From Micromonospora trifolii (GTDB lineage: Bacteria > Actinomycetota > Actinomycetes > Mycobacteriales > Micromonosporaceae): 64,000 nt of DNA. The position numbers were made by a program, and so were the translations under genes. Each line of letters opens with the position of its first letter. Within the stretch, counting starts at the first letter, position 1. The stretch spans positions 62,001-126,000 of the forward strand of contig NZ_JAKKFD010000034.1 in assembly GCF_022229005.1 (NCBI RefSeq), read 5' to 3'. Below the pieces are notes generated by a model, which saw nothing but the letters and a program-made list of their open reading frames with translations, had not been told where the DNA came from and did not search any database. Shown in pieces: positions 16,305 through 25,156 of this stretch.

Positions 16305-18292
16305 CAGAAGCACGTCAGGGTGACCGGGGTGCCGGGCGCCACCTGCGAATTCTCGCCCGGGATCTGGATCCGGACCACGGCGTTCGGGTTGATCGCCAGC
16401 GTCACCGGGAAGCCCTGGCCCTCCAACGCCTGCTTGGCCTGCTGGCAGGGCAGGTCGATCACCCGCGGCATGGCGACCAGCGGTGGCCCCTTGCTGACGT
16501 CCAGCTTGACCTCGGTGCCCTTCTCCACGCCGGCGCCATCGGCCGGGCTCTGGCCGAGGATCTCGTCCCTCGGCTTGTCGGAGTCCTTGTAGGTCTCCTT
16601 CAGCACCAGGTTGAGCTGGGCCAGGGCCGTGCGGGCGTCGGTGAGGCTCTTGCCGACCAGGTTCGGCACCGTCACCGGCGCCCTGCCCCGGCTCAGAATG
16701 AGGGTGACCTTCGCACCGGGTTTGACCTCGGTGCCCACCTTGGGGGAGGTGTCCACCACGACCCCGGCCGGCAGGCTGTCGTCGTAACGGGCGGTGCCCC
16801 TGGCCACCACCAGCTTCACGTTGACCAGGTCCGCCTCGGCGAGCTCGAACTCCTTGCCGATCACATCCGGTACGGGGAAACGCTCCGGGCCGAGGGAGAG
16901 GGTCAGGGTGACGGTGCCACCCTTGACGATCTTGGCAGCGGAAGCCGGGCTCTGCTCCAGCACGCTGTCCTTCGGGGCCTTCTCGTCGAAGCGCGGCTCA
17001 GCGTACGTGAGGAGAAGCCCGGAGCGGTCGGCCCGCGCCTGCGCCTCGGCCTTGCTCAGGCTCACCAGCTGCGGAGCGTCCGTGTAGCGACCGACGCCGA
17101 ACCACCAACCCCCGATCGCTGCCACCAGGCCCAGCGTCACCACCACGGCAGCGACGGCCAGCCGGCCACGGGGGTTGCTCAGCGCCGCGCTGCGCAGCGC
17201 GGTGAGCCGGGCACCCAGGCCCTCCGCCGGCTCCGGGGCGGCCCGACGTCGCCCCGGGCCCTGGCTGCTGGCCCCCTCGGGCAGTCGTGCCCACGACGGG
17301 CGGTTGGGCGGCTGGACCGTCGCGACCATCATGGTCGGCTGGGAGAGCGACGGTGCGTCACTGATCGGGCGGAGTACGGCGGTGTGGCTGTTGGCGTCGC
17401 CCAGACGGTCCCGGGCCACCTGCACCTCGGCCAACAACGCGCCGGCGTCCGCCGGCCGCGCGCCCGGATCACGCCGGGTGGCCCGCTGCACCAGGTCGTC
17501 GAGGACCGACGGCAGGCCCGGCACCAGCGTCGAGGGCGTCGGTACGTCCCGGTCGACGTGCTGCCAGGCGACGTCCACCGGGCGGTCCCCGTCGTACGGC
17601 ACCCGGCCGGTGAGCATCTCGAACAGCACGATGCCGGCCGAGTAGACGTCGGTACGCGGATCGGCGCGGCCCTCGGTGACCAGCTCCGGGGCGACGTACG
17701 CCACGGTGGCCATCAGCTGGTTGCCCTGCTCCTCGTCGGCGCTCGCCTCGACCGCCCGGGCCAGCCCGAAGTCGGCCACCTTCACCACGCTGTCGACCAG
17801 GTTGGCGACGCCACCGGTAGGCGCTTCCGCGACCAGCACGTTCTCCGGTTTGACGTCGCGGTGCACGAGGCCGGCGCGGTGCGCGGCGGCGATCGCGGCG
17901 AGCATCTGCTCGGCGATGGCCAGTGCCTCGTCCGGGTTGAGCCGGCGTCGCTCGGCCAGCACGTCACGCAGTGTGCGGCCCCGGACGTACTCCATCACCA
18001 GGTACGGCAGGCCGGCGTGCGTGCCCTGGTCGTAGACCGCCACCACGTTCGGGTGGGTCAGCCGGGCGATGGTCTTCGCCTCGTCGGTGAACCGGGCCAC
18101 GAAGTTGGCGATCCGGGCCCGTGCCTCGCTCGCCTGGGTCGGGTGAATGATCTTGACAGCGACGGTGCGCTCGAGGCGTTCGTCGGTGGCGGTGTACACG
18201 GTCGCCATGCCACCACGGGCCACGCGACCGCGAATGCGGTAGCGCCCGTCGATCAGCGAGCCCAGCAACGTGTCGGCGACCTGAGTGTCCAT
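16304..18292 (-). CDS. pknL: PASTA-domain serine/threonine kinase, PknL-like
   Basis: 662 residues. Kinase domain about 15-280: Gly loop 'VARGGMATV', Lys47 in 'VAVKII', 'HRDVKPEN' with Asp146, 'ADFGLA' with Asp174. Then a Ser/Pro/Arg juxtamembrane part, one membrane segment (about 380-402, 'LAVAAVVVTLGLVAAIGGWW'), and four extracellular PASTA repeats up to the end, the last with Cys. PASTA repeats bind muropeptides or lipid II. Mtb PknL has no PASTA part, so this protein combines PknL-like gene context with PknB-like architecture. The divergent neighbour at 18481 matches Rv2175c, a known PknL substrate. Supports cell wall signalling. Confidence 0.93.
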   Translation of the reverse strand: MDTQVADTLLGSLIDGRYRIRGRVARGGMATVYTATDERLERTVAVKIIHPTQASEARARIANFVARFTDEAKTIARLTHPNVVAVYDQGTHAGLPYLVMEYVRGRTLRDVLAERRRLNPDEALAIAEQMLAAIAAAHRAGLVHRDVKPENVLVAEAPTGGVANLVDSVVKVADFGLARAVEASADEEQGNQLMATVAYVAPELVTEGRADPRTDVYSAGIVLFEMLTGRVPYDGDRPVDVAWQHVDRDVPTPSTLVPGLPSVLDDLVQRATRRDPGARPADAGALLAEVQVARDRLGDANSHTAVLRPISDAPSLSQPTMMVATVQPPNRPSWARLPEGASSQGPGRRRAAPEPAEGLGARLTALRSAALSNPRGRLAVAAVVVTLGLVAAIGGWWFGVGRYTDAPQLVSLSKAEAQARADRSGLLLTYAEPRFDEKAPKDSVLEQSPASAAKIVKGGTVTLTLSLGPERFPVPDVIGKEFELAEADLVNVKLVVARGTARYDDSLPAGVVVDTSPKVGTEVKPGAKVTLILSRGRAPVTVPNLVGKSLTDARTALAQLNLVLKETYKDSDKPRDEILGQSPADGAGVEKGTEVKLDVSKGPPLVAMPRVIDLPCQQAKQALEGQGFPVTLAINPNAVVRIQIPGENSQVAPGTPVTLTCF

Positions 18293-18480
18293 CGGCAGGC
18301 AGTCTATGTGTCCAGGGGGTGAAGGATGAACAGGATGCTACAGCGGTACGCCGAACCGGTCCGTCCCGCCGCGCTCCCGGCCCCTTATTCGCTGGTCAGC
18401 GGCGATCAACAGAGTGGGCACCGATTGGTCGTCCGGGGTGCCGGTGGTTCGTCGCGGCGGCGGCGTGGCAGGGTGGTCGG

Positions 18481-18870
18481 GTGACCGAACCCGTACCCGA
18501 CCAGGCCGCGCCCGGCCTGGAGCTCGCCGGCCCCACCGACCCGGCCGGCTGGTTGACCCTGCCCGACGTCGCCGAACGCCTCGACGTGTCGATCAGCAAG
18601 GTGCACCAGATGATCCGTGACCGGGAGCTGTTGGCGGTCCGCCGCGACGGCATCCGCCGGATCCCAGTGGATCTGGTTGCCAACCAGACGGTGCTCAAGC
18701 ACCTACCCGGCGTGCTCAATCTGCTCGCCGACAACGGCTACGACGACGAGGCTGTCCTGCGCTGGCTCTACGAGCCGGACGACACCCTCCCCGGCGCCAC
18801 CCCAGCCGCCGCCCTCTCCGGCGACCAGGCCCGCGAGGTCAAACGCCGAGCCCAAGCCCAAGGCTTCTAA
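18481..18870 (+). CDS. Rv2175c-like DNA-binding protein
   Basis: 129 residues from GTG 18481. N-terminal winged helix-turn-helix of the excisionase/MerR-like kind ('WLTLPDVAERLDVSISKVHQMIRDRELLAVRRDGIRRIP'), then the C-terminal Rv2175c wHTH-like domain 'LPGVLNLLADNGYDDEAVLRWLYEPDDTLPG'. Its Mtb homologue is phosphorylated by PknL on an N-terminal Thr and loses DNA binding. Here Thr2 and Thr19 lie in the flexible N-terminal arm. Divergent from the kinase gene and convergent with the polyprenyl synthase gene. Alternative upstream in-frame starts exist but add low-complexity sequence. Confidence 0.85.
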   Translation: MTEPVPDQAAPGLELAGPTDPAGWLTLPDVAERLDVSISKVHQMIRDRELLAVRRDGIRRIPVDLVANQTVLKHLPGVLNLLADNGYDDEAVLRWLYEPDDTLPGATPAAALSGDQAREVKRRAQAQGF

Positions 18871-18911
18871 CCCCGCCCCGGCCCCCGCCCCCCGCCCCCC
18901 CGCTTTCCCGC

Positions 18912-18972
18912 GTTGATCATGAGGTTGGCGGCGCGACACGCCGAGGCGAAGGTCGCTAACCTCATGATCAAC
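18912..18972. repeat. long inverted repeat, GATC in arms
   Basis: Perfect 15-bp arms (18912-18926 and 18958-18972), GTTGATCATGAGGTT, 31-nt loop with partial inner pairing. Between the convergent Rv2175c-like and polyprenyl synthase genes. Confidence 0.78.
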
Positions 18973-18986
18973 CCCGGGGGTGGGGG

Positions 18987-20069
18987 TTAGTCGGATCGGC
19001 GGGTTGCGGCTATGGCCAGGTCTACCAGGGCCTGGCGGGCCTCGGTCTCTAGGTCGACGGTGGTCAGGGCGGCCAGGGCGGCGTCGGTGAGTGCGACGAT
19101 CCGCTGTTCGGTACGGGCCAGCGCCCCGCTCCCCGAGATCACCTCGCGGAGCCGGGCCACCCCCTGCTCGTCCAACTCCGGGTCGCCGAGCCGGCCGAGC
19201 AGCAGCTCGCGGCCCGCGTCGTCGGTGGCCTCCACGGCTGCCGCCACCAGATAGGTGCGCTTGCCCTCGCGCAGGTCGTCCCCGGCCGGCTTGCCGGTCA
19301 GCGCCGGGTCGCCGAAGACCCCCAGCACGTCGTCGCGGAGCTGGAACGCCTCGCCCAGCGGCAGCCCGTACGCCGAGTAGGTCGTCCGTACCTCCTCCGG
19401 CGCGTCGGCCAGCGCGGCGCCGAGCAGCATCGGACGTTCGACGGTGTACTTCGCGGACTTGTACCGGGCGACCTTGCTGGCCCGTTCCACCGAGGTGTCC
19501 CCGGTGACCTGTGTCAGCACGTCGAGGTACTGCCCGACGGTGACCTCGGTGCGCATCTCGTCGAAGACCGGCCGGGCCCGGGCCAACGACCACAGGTCCA
19601 GGCCGGCGGAGTGCAGCAGCTCGTCGGACCAGACCAGGCACAGGTCACCGAGCAGGATGGCCGCGGCGTCGCCGAAACCGTCCGGGTCGCCGCCCCAGCC
19701 GGCATCCCGGTGCCGGGTGGCGAACCGTCGGTGTACCGCGGGCTCGCCGCGACGGGTGTCGGAACGGTCCATCAGGTCGTCGTGGATCAGGGCGCTGGCC
19801 TGGACGAACTCCAACGCGGCCAGGGCGGTCACCACGTGGTCGGCGTCCAGCCCGCCGGCCCCCCGGAACCCCCAGTACGCGAATGCGGGACGCAGCCGCT
19901 TGCCGCCGCCGAGCACGAACGCCTCGATCGCCTCGGCCACCGGCCCCAGCGCGTCGTCCACGGCGGCGAGCCGGACCCGTTGGCCGGCCAGGAACTCGGT
20001 GAGAGCCTTGTCGACCCGCTGCCGCAGGCCGGCGCGGTCGACGGGGGACACGGGAGCAGCGTGGGTCAC
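18987..20069 (-). CDS. polyprenyl diphosphate synthase (IdsA2-like)
   Basis: 360 residues. Head-to-tail prenyl transferase making a short isoprenoid diphosphate (probably geranylgeranyl diphosphate). 'GGGKRLRPAFAYWGF' binds the diphosphate, first aspartate motif 'IHDDLMDRSDTRRG', second 'QLRDDVLGVFGDP', lysines in 'GKPAGDDLREGKRTYL'. In Mtb the syntenic idsA2 (Rv2173) occupies the same place. It could supply the C20 precursor for the carotenoid operon 2.5 kb away, but phytoene synthase is not in this window. Ends the region convergent with the Rv2175c-like gene. Confidence 0.93.
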   Translation of the reverse strand: MTHAAPVSPVDRAGLRQRVDKALTEFLAGQRVRLAAVDDALGPVAEAIEAFVLGGGKRLRPAFAYWGFRGAGGLDADHVVTALAALEFVQASALIHDDLMDRSDTRRGEPAVHRRFATRHRDAGWGGDPDGFGDAAAILLGDLCLVWSDELLHSAGLDLWSLARARPVFDEMRTEVTVGQYLDVLTQVTGDTSVERASKVARYKSAKYTVERPMLLGAALADAPEEVRTTYSAYGLPLGEAFQLRDDVLGVFGDPALTGKPAGDDLREGKRTYLVAAAVEATDDAGRELLLGRLGDPELDEQGVARLREVISGSGALARTEQRIVALTDAALAALTTVDLETEARQALVDLAIAATRRSD

Positions 20070-20078
20070 GCACCGACG

Positions 20079-20468
20079 CTAGCCGGTCGCCAGTGCCCGT
20101 GCTCCACCGCCACGCGTAGTCCCGCCGGTGCGGCCGGGGCCCGTCCGCCCGGCCGGTCGCGCGCCGGCCGCCGCGACGCGACCCGGCCCGGTGGCCCGCG
20201 TCGAGCCGGCCCGACGGGTGGCCGCGGCGGCCTCGGCGAGCACCACCAGCGGCACGTCCAGGACGACGGCGAGCCAGCCGAGCCAGAACCCGCCGGGCAC
20301 GCGACGCTGTCGTTCCCACCGGGAAACCTCGTGCCGACTCAACGTCGGCACCCCGGCGGCGGCACACAACTCGGCGGCGGCTCGCTGCTGGCTCCAGCCG
20401 CGGGCCAGTCGGCACCGGGCCAGCAGCGGCCCGAGCTGCGCGGGGCGCGGCGATGCGGGCGGGATCAT
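20079..20468 (-). CDS. XRE-type helix-turn-helix protein
   Basis: 129 residues. HTH about residues 12-65: 'LGPLLARCRLARGWSQQRAAAELC' and 'LSRHEVSRWERQRRVPGGFWLGWLAVVLDVPL', the Cro/C1 pattern, followed by a basic Gly/Arg/Thr-rich tail with no motif. ATG 20468 has AGGAGG 6 nt upstream. Ten bp upstream of the polyprenyl synthase start and likely cotranscribed with it. Target genes unknown; a triple GACACCGCCCA repeat lies 185-257 bp upstream of its start. Confidence 0.78.
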   Translation of the reverse strand: MIPPASPRPAQLGPLLARCRLARGWSQQRAAAELCAAAGVPTLSRHEVSRWERQRRVPGGFWLGWLAVVLDVPLVVLAEAAAATRRAGSTRATGPGRVAAAGARPAGRTGPGRTGGTTRGGGARALATG

Positions 20469-20652
20469 GTGTCCTCCTGGCGGGCGTCGGTGCGGTGACG
20501 ACCCACCCGCCCGACCGGACGGGACCGGCGTCACCGCTCGGTTGCTGACCCCCGCGCGGGACCCGGGCCACCCCCGCCGCCCCTCCCGCACCGTCCCTTC
20601 CTACCTCGGAGGTACGACGCCTTTCCGCCCGTCGGGTCGGTGCGCGCGCCGC

Positions 20653-20725
20653 GACACCGCCCAGGGGCGCGCACCGACACCGCCCACCGGCGCACGGCGG
20701 GCGCGGTGTGACACCGCCCACCGGG
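20653..20725. repeat. three direct repeats GACACCGCCCA
   Basis: Copies begin at 20653, 20676 and 20710; the last two extend to GACACCGCCCACCGG. They lie in the 334-bp gap between the XRE gene and metF. Could be binding sites for a regulator of metF or of the XRE gene. No other gene is visible in this gap. Confidence 0.45.
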
Positions 20726-20790
20726 TCGGGCAGACCGGGCGGCACCGGCCGCTGGGTGGGAAGGGCCTGGGTCCTGGTGCCATCGACCGC

Positions 20791-20796
20791 TAGAGT
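20791..20796 (+). promoter_or_regulatory. -10 box TAGAGT, leaderless metF
   Basis: TANNNT hexamer ending 6 nt before the GTG start of metF at 20803; no ribosome-binding site is present. Confidence 0.6.
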
Positions 20797-20802
20797 CGGG
20801 TC

Positions 20803-21720
20803 GTGGCGCTCGGTCTTCCCTCGACACTCCCCAATCCGCAGCCGGCGATCGGGGAGCTCATCCGTGAGCACCAGCCGACCTTCTCGTTCGAGTTCTTCCC
20901 GCCCAAGACCGAGGCGGGGGAGCAGCTGCTCTGGCAGGCCATTCGCGAGTTGGAGTCGCTGCGCCCGTCGTTCGTGTCGATCACGTATGGCGCCGGCGGC
21001 TCGACCCGGGACACCACGGTGGCGGTGACCGAGCGGATCGCCACCGAGACCACCCTGCTGCCGATGGCCCACCTCACCGCGGTCAACCACTCCGTCGCCG
21101 AGCTGCGGCACGTGGTCGGCCGGCTCGCCGGGGTGGGGGTGCGCAACGTGCTGGCCGTTCGCGGCGACCCCCCGGGCAACCCGGGCGGTGAGTGGATCCG
21201 CCACCCCGAGGGCGTGGACTACGCCGAGGACCTGGTCCGGCTGGTGCGCGACGCCGGCGACTTCAGCGTCGGCGTGGCCGCGTTCCCGTACAAGCACCCC
21301 CGCTCGCCCGACGTGGCCAGCGACACCGCCCAGTTCGTCCGCAAGTGTCGGGCCGGCGCGGAGTTCGCGGTCACGCAGATGTTCTTCGACGCCGACGACT
21401 ACCTGCGGCTACGGGACCGGGTGGCCGCTGCCGGCTGTGACACCCCGATCCTGGCCGGCGTGATGCCGGTGACCCAGTTCAGCACCATCGAGCGGTCCGC
21501 GCAGCTGTCCGGTGCGCCGTTCCCACCGGCGTTGGCGGCCCGCTTCGAACGCATCGCCGACGACCCGGACGCCGTCCGCCGGCTCGGCATCGAGCAGGCC
21601 AGCGAGATGTGCCGCCGGTTGCTGGACGAGGGCGTGCCCGGAATCCACTTCATCACCCTCAACCGGTCCACAGCGACCCGCGAGGTCTGGCAGAACCTGA
21701 AGGCCGGCGCCCGCGTGTGA
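20803..21720 (+). CDS. metF: methylenetetrahydrofolate reductase
   Basis: 305 residues. Reduces 5,10-methylene-THF to 5-methyl-THF for methionine synthesis. FAD-linked TIM barrel: 'FSFEFFPPKTEAGEQLLW' with the catalytic Glu, 'SITYGAGGSTRDTTVAV', 'AHLTAVNHS', 'NVLAVRGDPPGN', 'VGVAAFPYKHPRSPD', 'FAVTQMFFDADDY', 'ILAGVMPVTQFSTI' and 'GIHFITLNRS'. The GTG start 6 nt after TAGAGT points to leaderless translation. Unlike the degenerate MetF-like Rv2172c in the equivalent Mtb place, the active-site motifs look complete here. Confidence 0.95.
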   Translation: MALGLPSTLPNPQPAIGELIREHQPTFSFEFFPPKTEAGEQLLWQAIRELESLRPSFVSITYGAGGSTRDTTVAVTERIATETTLLPMAHLTAVNHSVAELRHVVGRLAGVGVRNVLAVRGDPPGNPGGEWIRHPEGVDYAEDLVRLVRDAGDFSVGVAAFPYKHPRSPDVASDTAQFVRKCRAGAEFAVTQMFFDADDYLRLRDRVAAAGCDTPILAGVMPVTQFSTIERSAQLSGAPFPPALAARFERIADDPDAVRRLGIEQASEMCRRLLDEGVPGIHFITLNRSTATREVWQNLKAGARV

Positions 21721-21764
21721 ACGCTGCGCCTGCGACACCTGTTGCCCGGCACGACGGTTGATCC

Positions 21765-22454
21765 GTGGTGGGCACACAGCTGAACTGGGATCAGTACGCC
21801 ACGGCGTGGGCGCGGTTGCACGGCGGGTTCGACCCTCGGGTCGCGGCGCCGGTGGTGCGTGCCTGGCTGCGATTCGCGTACCACGTCGGATATGTGCTGG
21901 GTCGGCTGCGGGTCAGCCCCACCGCTGTCACAGTGGCCGGGGTGCTGCTCTGCTTCTGCGTACCGTTGCTGGTGGGCCGGCCGGGGGACGGGCCGTTCCT
22001 CGGCGCGCTGTTCGTGCTGCTCGCCGCCGTGGCGGACAGCGTGGACGGTGCGGTGGCGGTTGCCACCGGCCGCACCACCCGGCTCGGCTACGTCTACGAC
22101 TCGGTCGCCGACCGGCTCGGTGAGGTGGCGTGGCTGCTGGCGTTCTGGCTGGTGGGCGCGCCGGGTGGGCTGGTCGTCGCGGGTGGCGCGCTGTCCTGGT
22201 TGCACGAGTACGTCCGGGCGCGGGCGGTCGCCGCCGGCATGCGGGAGATCGGCGCGGTGACAGTGGGCGAACGCCCCACCCGGGTCTCGGTGGCGCTGGC
22301 CGGTCTGCTGGTCGCCGGGCTGGCCGGGCTGATCGAGCCGGACCTGGCCGCCGGCACCATCACCATGGCGACAGCGGTCTGGGTGCTGCTGGCCGGGTTC
22401 GGCCTGGGGCAACTGCTCTCCAGCATCCGACGCGCCCTGCTCGACGCCGACTGA
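21765..22454 (+). CDS. CDP-alcohol phosphatidyltransferase family membrane protein
   Basis: 229 residues, about six membrane helices. The family signature D-x2-DG-x2-AR-x8-G-x3-D-x3-D appears as 'DSVDGAVAVATGRTTRLGYV' plus 'YDSVAD': all four Asp and the Gly are kept, but the Arg after Ala is Val. The metal site is intact, so transfer of a phosphoalcohol from a CDP donor onto an alcohol is plausible; the acceptor is unknown. Starts GTG 21765, with a second GTG next to it. Convergent with the carotenoid operon; the 74-bp gap holds no clear terminator. Confidence 0.82.
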   Translation: MVGTQLNWDQYATAWARLHGGFDPRVAAPVVRAWLRFAYHVGYVLGRLRVSPTAVTVAGVLLCFCVPLLVGRPGDGPFLGALFVLLAAVADSVDGAVAVATGRTTRLGYVYDSVADRLGEVAWLLAFWLVGAPGGLVVAGGALSWLHEYVRARAVAAGMREIGAVTVGERPTRVSVALAGLLVAGLAGLIEPDLAAGTITMATAVWVLLAGFGLGQLLSSIRRALLDAD

Positions 22455-22528
22455 GCGGGCCAACCCGACGCCGACCGAAATAGAAATCGGCGCCGACCGG
22501 AACAGACACCGGCTGGAGCAGGCCGGGC

Positions 22529-24016
22529 CTACCAGGCGGGGCCGATCTCGTCGGCGACGATCTGCGCGGAGAGGGTCACCATCGGCAACCCGCCGCCCGG
22601 GTGGGTGGAGCCGCCCACCAGCCACAGCCCGTGCGCCGGGCCCCGGTTCGCGGGGCGGAGCAGCCCACCGGCGGTGCCGTAGATCGAGCCACCTGGCGCG
22701 CCGGTCGCCACGTCCAGGTCGGCGGGGGTGCGGATCTCGCGGAACAGCAGCCGGTCGCGCACGTCCACGCCGCGCCGCGCCAGCACGTCCAGGATCCGGT
22801 CGGCGTACGCGTCGGCCAGCCCCGGGCGTCGCCAGTCGACAGCGCCCGCCGCGGTGCCCTGCCGAGCGGCGTTGACCAGGACGAACCACGCCTCGTGCCC
22901 GGCTGGGCGGACCATCGGGTCGTCGGCCACTGTGACGAACACCGCCGGGTCGGCCGCCGGCCGGGCCCGTACGCCGCGCCCGGGGTCACCGAAGACCGCG
23001 TCGAACTCGGCGTCGTAGTCGTCCGGGAAGAAGACGTTGTGGTGGGCCAGCCCGGTGCTGCCGGAGACGCCGAGCAGCAGCACGAAGCCGGCGAGGCTGC
23101 GGTCGGTCAGCCCGGCCAGCCGACGCGGGTGCGGGAGCAGGTCACGGTAGACGGTGAGCGCGTCCACGTTGGCCACCACCACGTCGGCGGGCACCGGGGT
23201 GGCGACGCCGGCGAGGCGTACCCCGTGCACCCGGCCGCCGGTGGCGTCGATCCGTGTGACAGTGGCGTCGGTCTGCACGACAACGCCGAGGTCCAGGCAG
23301 CGGGTCAGCAGCGCGTCGGCGAGCGTGCCCAGCCCGCCGCGCAGGTACCAGCCGCCGAAGGCCAGCTCGGCGTAGGGGACCGCGACCAGCGCCGCAGGCG
23401 CCCGACGTGGGTCGGCGCCGGTGTAGGTGGCGTACCGGTCCAGCATCATCCGCAGCCGCCTGTCGGACAGGTGCCGGCGACCCAGGCCGCGCAGACTGCG
23501 ACCCGGGGCGATGGCGGCCAGGTCGCCGACGCGCCAGGCCAGCGACGCGAGGTCGCGGGGAGAGTCGACGGTACGGCGCAGGATGTCCCGCGAGGAGGCC
23601 TGCCACACCCGCGCCGCCCGGCGCCACAGCCGCTGCCAGTCGGCTGCCGCCCGGTCACCGAACGCGGCCCCGATCCGGGCGGTGAACTCCACCGGGTCGG
23701 CGCACGAGTCCAGTGTCGGGCCACCGTCGGCGAAGACGTGCCGGACGATCGGGTCCAGCGGGACCAGGTCCAGGTATTCGTCGAGCTTCGCCCCGGTCGC
23801 CTCGAACAGGTCGTGGAAGACCTCGGGCAGGGTGAGCAGGCTCGGCCCGGTGTCGAAGTGGAACGACCCGGCCGGGGTGTCGTGCGCGTACCGGCCGAGC
23901 TTGCCGCCGACCGTGTCGGCCCGCTCGAAGACTGTCACCTGGTGCCCGGTAGCGGCCAGCCGGGCGGCGGTGGCGAGGCCACCCACCCCGGCGCCGACGA
24001 CCACGATCCGCGCCAT
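22529..24016 (-). CDS. crtI: CrtI-type carotenoid desaturase/oxidoreductase
   Basis: 495 residues. FAD-dependent: N-terminal 'ARIVVVGAGVGGLATAARLA' and 'VTVFERADTVGGKLGRY', 'FHFDTGPSLLTLPEVF' at 50-70, and the C-terminal 'GLWLVGGSTHPGGGLPMV' flavin/substrate motif shared by CrtI, CrtN, CrtD and CruO. Last gene of the operon, 12 nt after the glycosyltransferase stop, with AGGGAGG before ATG 24016. With CruF and CruC-like genes beside it, a role as a 3,4-desaturase or ketolase-type enzyme on an acyclic carotenoid is as likely as phytoene desaturation. Which one cannot be settled from sequence. Confidence 0.88.
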   Translation of the reverse strand: MARIVVVGAGVGGLATAARLAATGHQVTVFERADTVGGKLGRYAHDTPAGSFHFDTGPSLLTLPEVFHDLFEATGAKLDEYLDLVPLDPIVRHVFADGGPTLDSCADPVEFTARIGAAFGDRAAADWQRLWRRAARVWQASSRDILRRTVDSPRDLASLAWRVGDLAAIAPGRSLRGLGRRHLSDRRLRMMLDRYATYTGADPRRAPAALVAVPYAELAFGGWYLRGGLGTLADALLTRCLDLGVVVQTDATVTRIDATGGRVHGVRLAGVATPVPADVVVANVDALTVYRDLLPHPRRLAGLTDRSLAGFVLLLGVSGSTGLAHHNVFFPDDYDAEFDAVFGDPGRGVRARPAADPAVFVTVADDPMVRPAGHEAWFVLVNAARQGTAAGAVDWRRPGLADAYADRILDVLARRGVDVRDRLLFREIRTPADLDVATGAPGGSIYGTAGGLLRPANRGPAHGLWLVGGSTHPGGGLPMVTLSAQIVADEIGPAW

Positions 24017-24028
24017 GCCGCGTCCTCC

Positions 24029-25156
24029 CTAGCTGACCGGGCGGCCCCGCCAGGTCAGGCGGCGTCGCTTTCGCAGATGGTACGACCGCAGGGTCAGCCA
24101 ACCGAGGACCACGACCGACACGGGGTGTGCGAGCGCGTCGGGCCACCACCGGCCACCGGTCGCGCGGGCGGTGAGCACCCGTCCGGCCACCCCGAGCAGG
24201 TAGCCGGCCAGGCCGACGGCGGCCACCCCGGGTGCGCCGGCCGCGGCACCAGCCAGCGCGATCAGCGGTGGTGCGGTGTAGAGCAGCAGCAGCGCCGCCA
24301 CTACGGCTGCCGCCGCGCCCGGGTGCCCGAACGACGCCCAGAGCGACTTCGAGTACCCGTCGCGCAGTTGCGGCCAGTCGTCGTACATCCGGCAGGTGGC
24401 CAGTCGGGAGCCGTCGGCCAGGGCGATCCGCCCGCCGGCCCGCTTGACCGCCCGGGCCAGCTCGACGTCCTCCAGGATCTTGTCGGCGACCGCGGCGTGC
24501 CCGCCGGCGGCGGTGTAGCCGGCCCGGTCCACCACCAGGAACTGCCCGCCCGCCGCGGCCAGCGACGGCCGCGGCGAGCGCTCCATCGCACGCAGCGGCA
24601 GGAAGGTCAGCCAGAGCCACTGCAACAGCGGCTGCACCAACCGGTCGCCGGCCGTCGCCACCACGATCCGGGGGTACGGCGACAGCAGCGTCACCCGGGC
24701 GGCGCGCAACTCGGTGACGGCGGCGGCCACGGCGTGCGGGGCGAGCACCACGTCGGCGTCGACGAAGACCAGCGCGGTGGCGTCCGGGTCGGCCCGGGTG
24801 GCCAGTTGCCAGCAGGCGTGCGGCTTGCCCAGCCAGCCCGGCGGCGGGGCGACCCCGGTGAGCAGCGTGACCCGGGGATCGTCGCCGGCCACCGCGCGGA
24901 CCACGTCGGCGGTGCCGTCGGTGGACCCGTCGTCGAGGACCACGACGCGCAGCCCGCGTACGCCGCGCTGGGCCAGCAGGGCGCGCAGGCAGGGCGTGAC
25001 CCGGGTGGCCTCGTCGCGCAGCGGCAGCAGCACGGTGACCGGCTCGTCGACGTCGTCGGGCCGGTCGGTGGGTCGGCGCAGCCACCGGGTGGCGTTGAGC
25101 CAGGTGTGCCCGGTCAACGCGGCGACGGCGATCAGCAGGACGAGCAGGACGGTCAT
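24029..25156 (-). CDS. membrane glycosyltransferase family 2, CruC-like
   Basis: 375 residues. One N-terminal membrane helix, then a GT-A domain: 'VTVLLPLRDEATRVTPCLRAL', 'VVVLDDGSTDGTADVV', 'ALVFVDADVVLAP' (DxD metal site), 'GGQFLVVDRAGYTAAGGH', and 'LEDVELARAVKRAGG' acceptor-site region, followed by three to four C-terminal membrane helices. This is the carotenoid glycosyltransferase type found next to cruF. Predicted to put a sugar on the hydroxyl made by CruF. Start overlaps the CruF stop (ATGA). Confidence 0.85.
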   Translation of the reverse strand: MTVLLVLLIAVAALTGHTWLNATRWLRRPTDRPDDVDEPVTVLLPLRDEATRVTPCLRALLAQRGVRGLRVVVLDDGSTDGTADVVRAVAGDDPRVTLLTGVAPPPGWLGKPHACWQLATRADPDATALVFVDADVVLAPHAVAAAVTELRAARVTLLSPYPRIVVATAGDRLVQPLLQWLWLTFLPLRAMERSPRPSLAAAGGQFLVVDRAGYTAAGGHAAVADKILEDVELARAVKRAGGRIALADGSRLATCRMYDDWPQLRDGYSKSLWASFGHPGAAAAVVAALLLLYTAPPLIALAGAAAGAPGVAAVGLAGYLLGVAGRVLTARATGGRWWPDALAHPVSVVVLGWLTLRSYHLRKRRRLTWRGRPVS

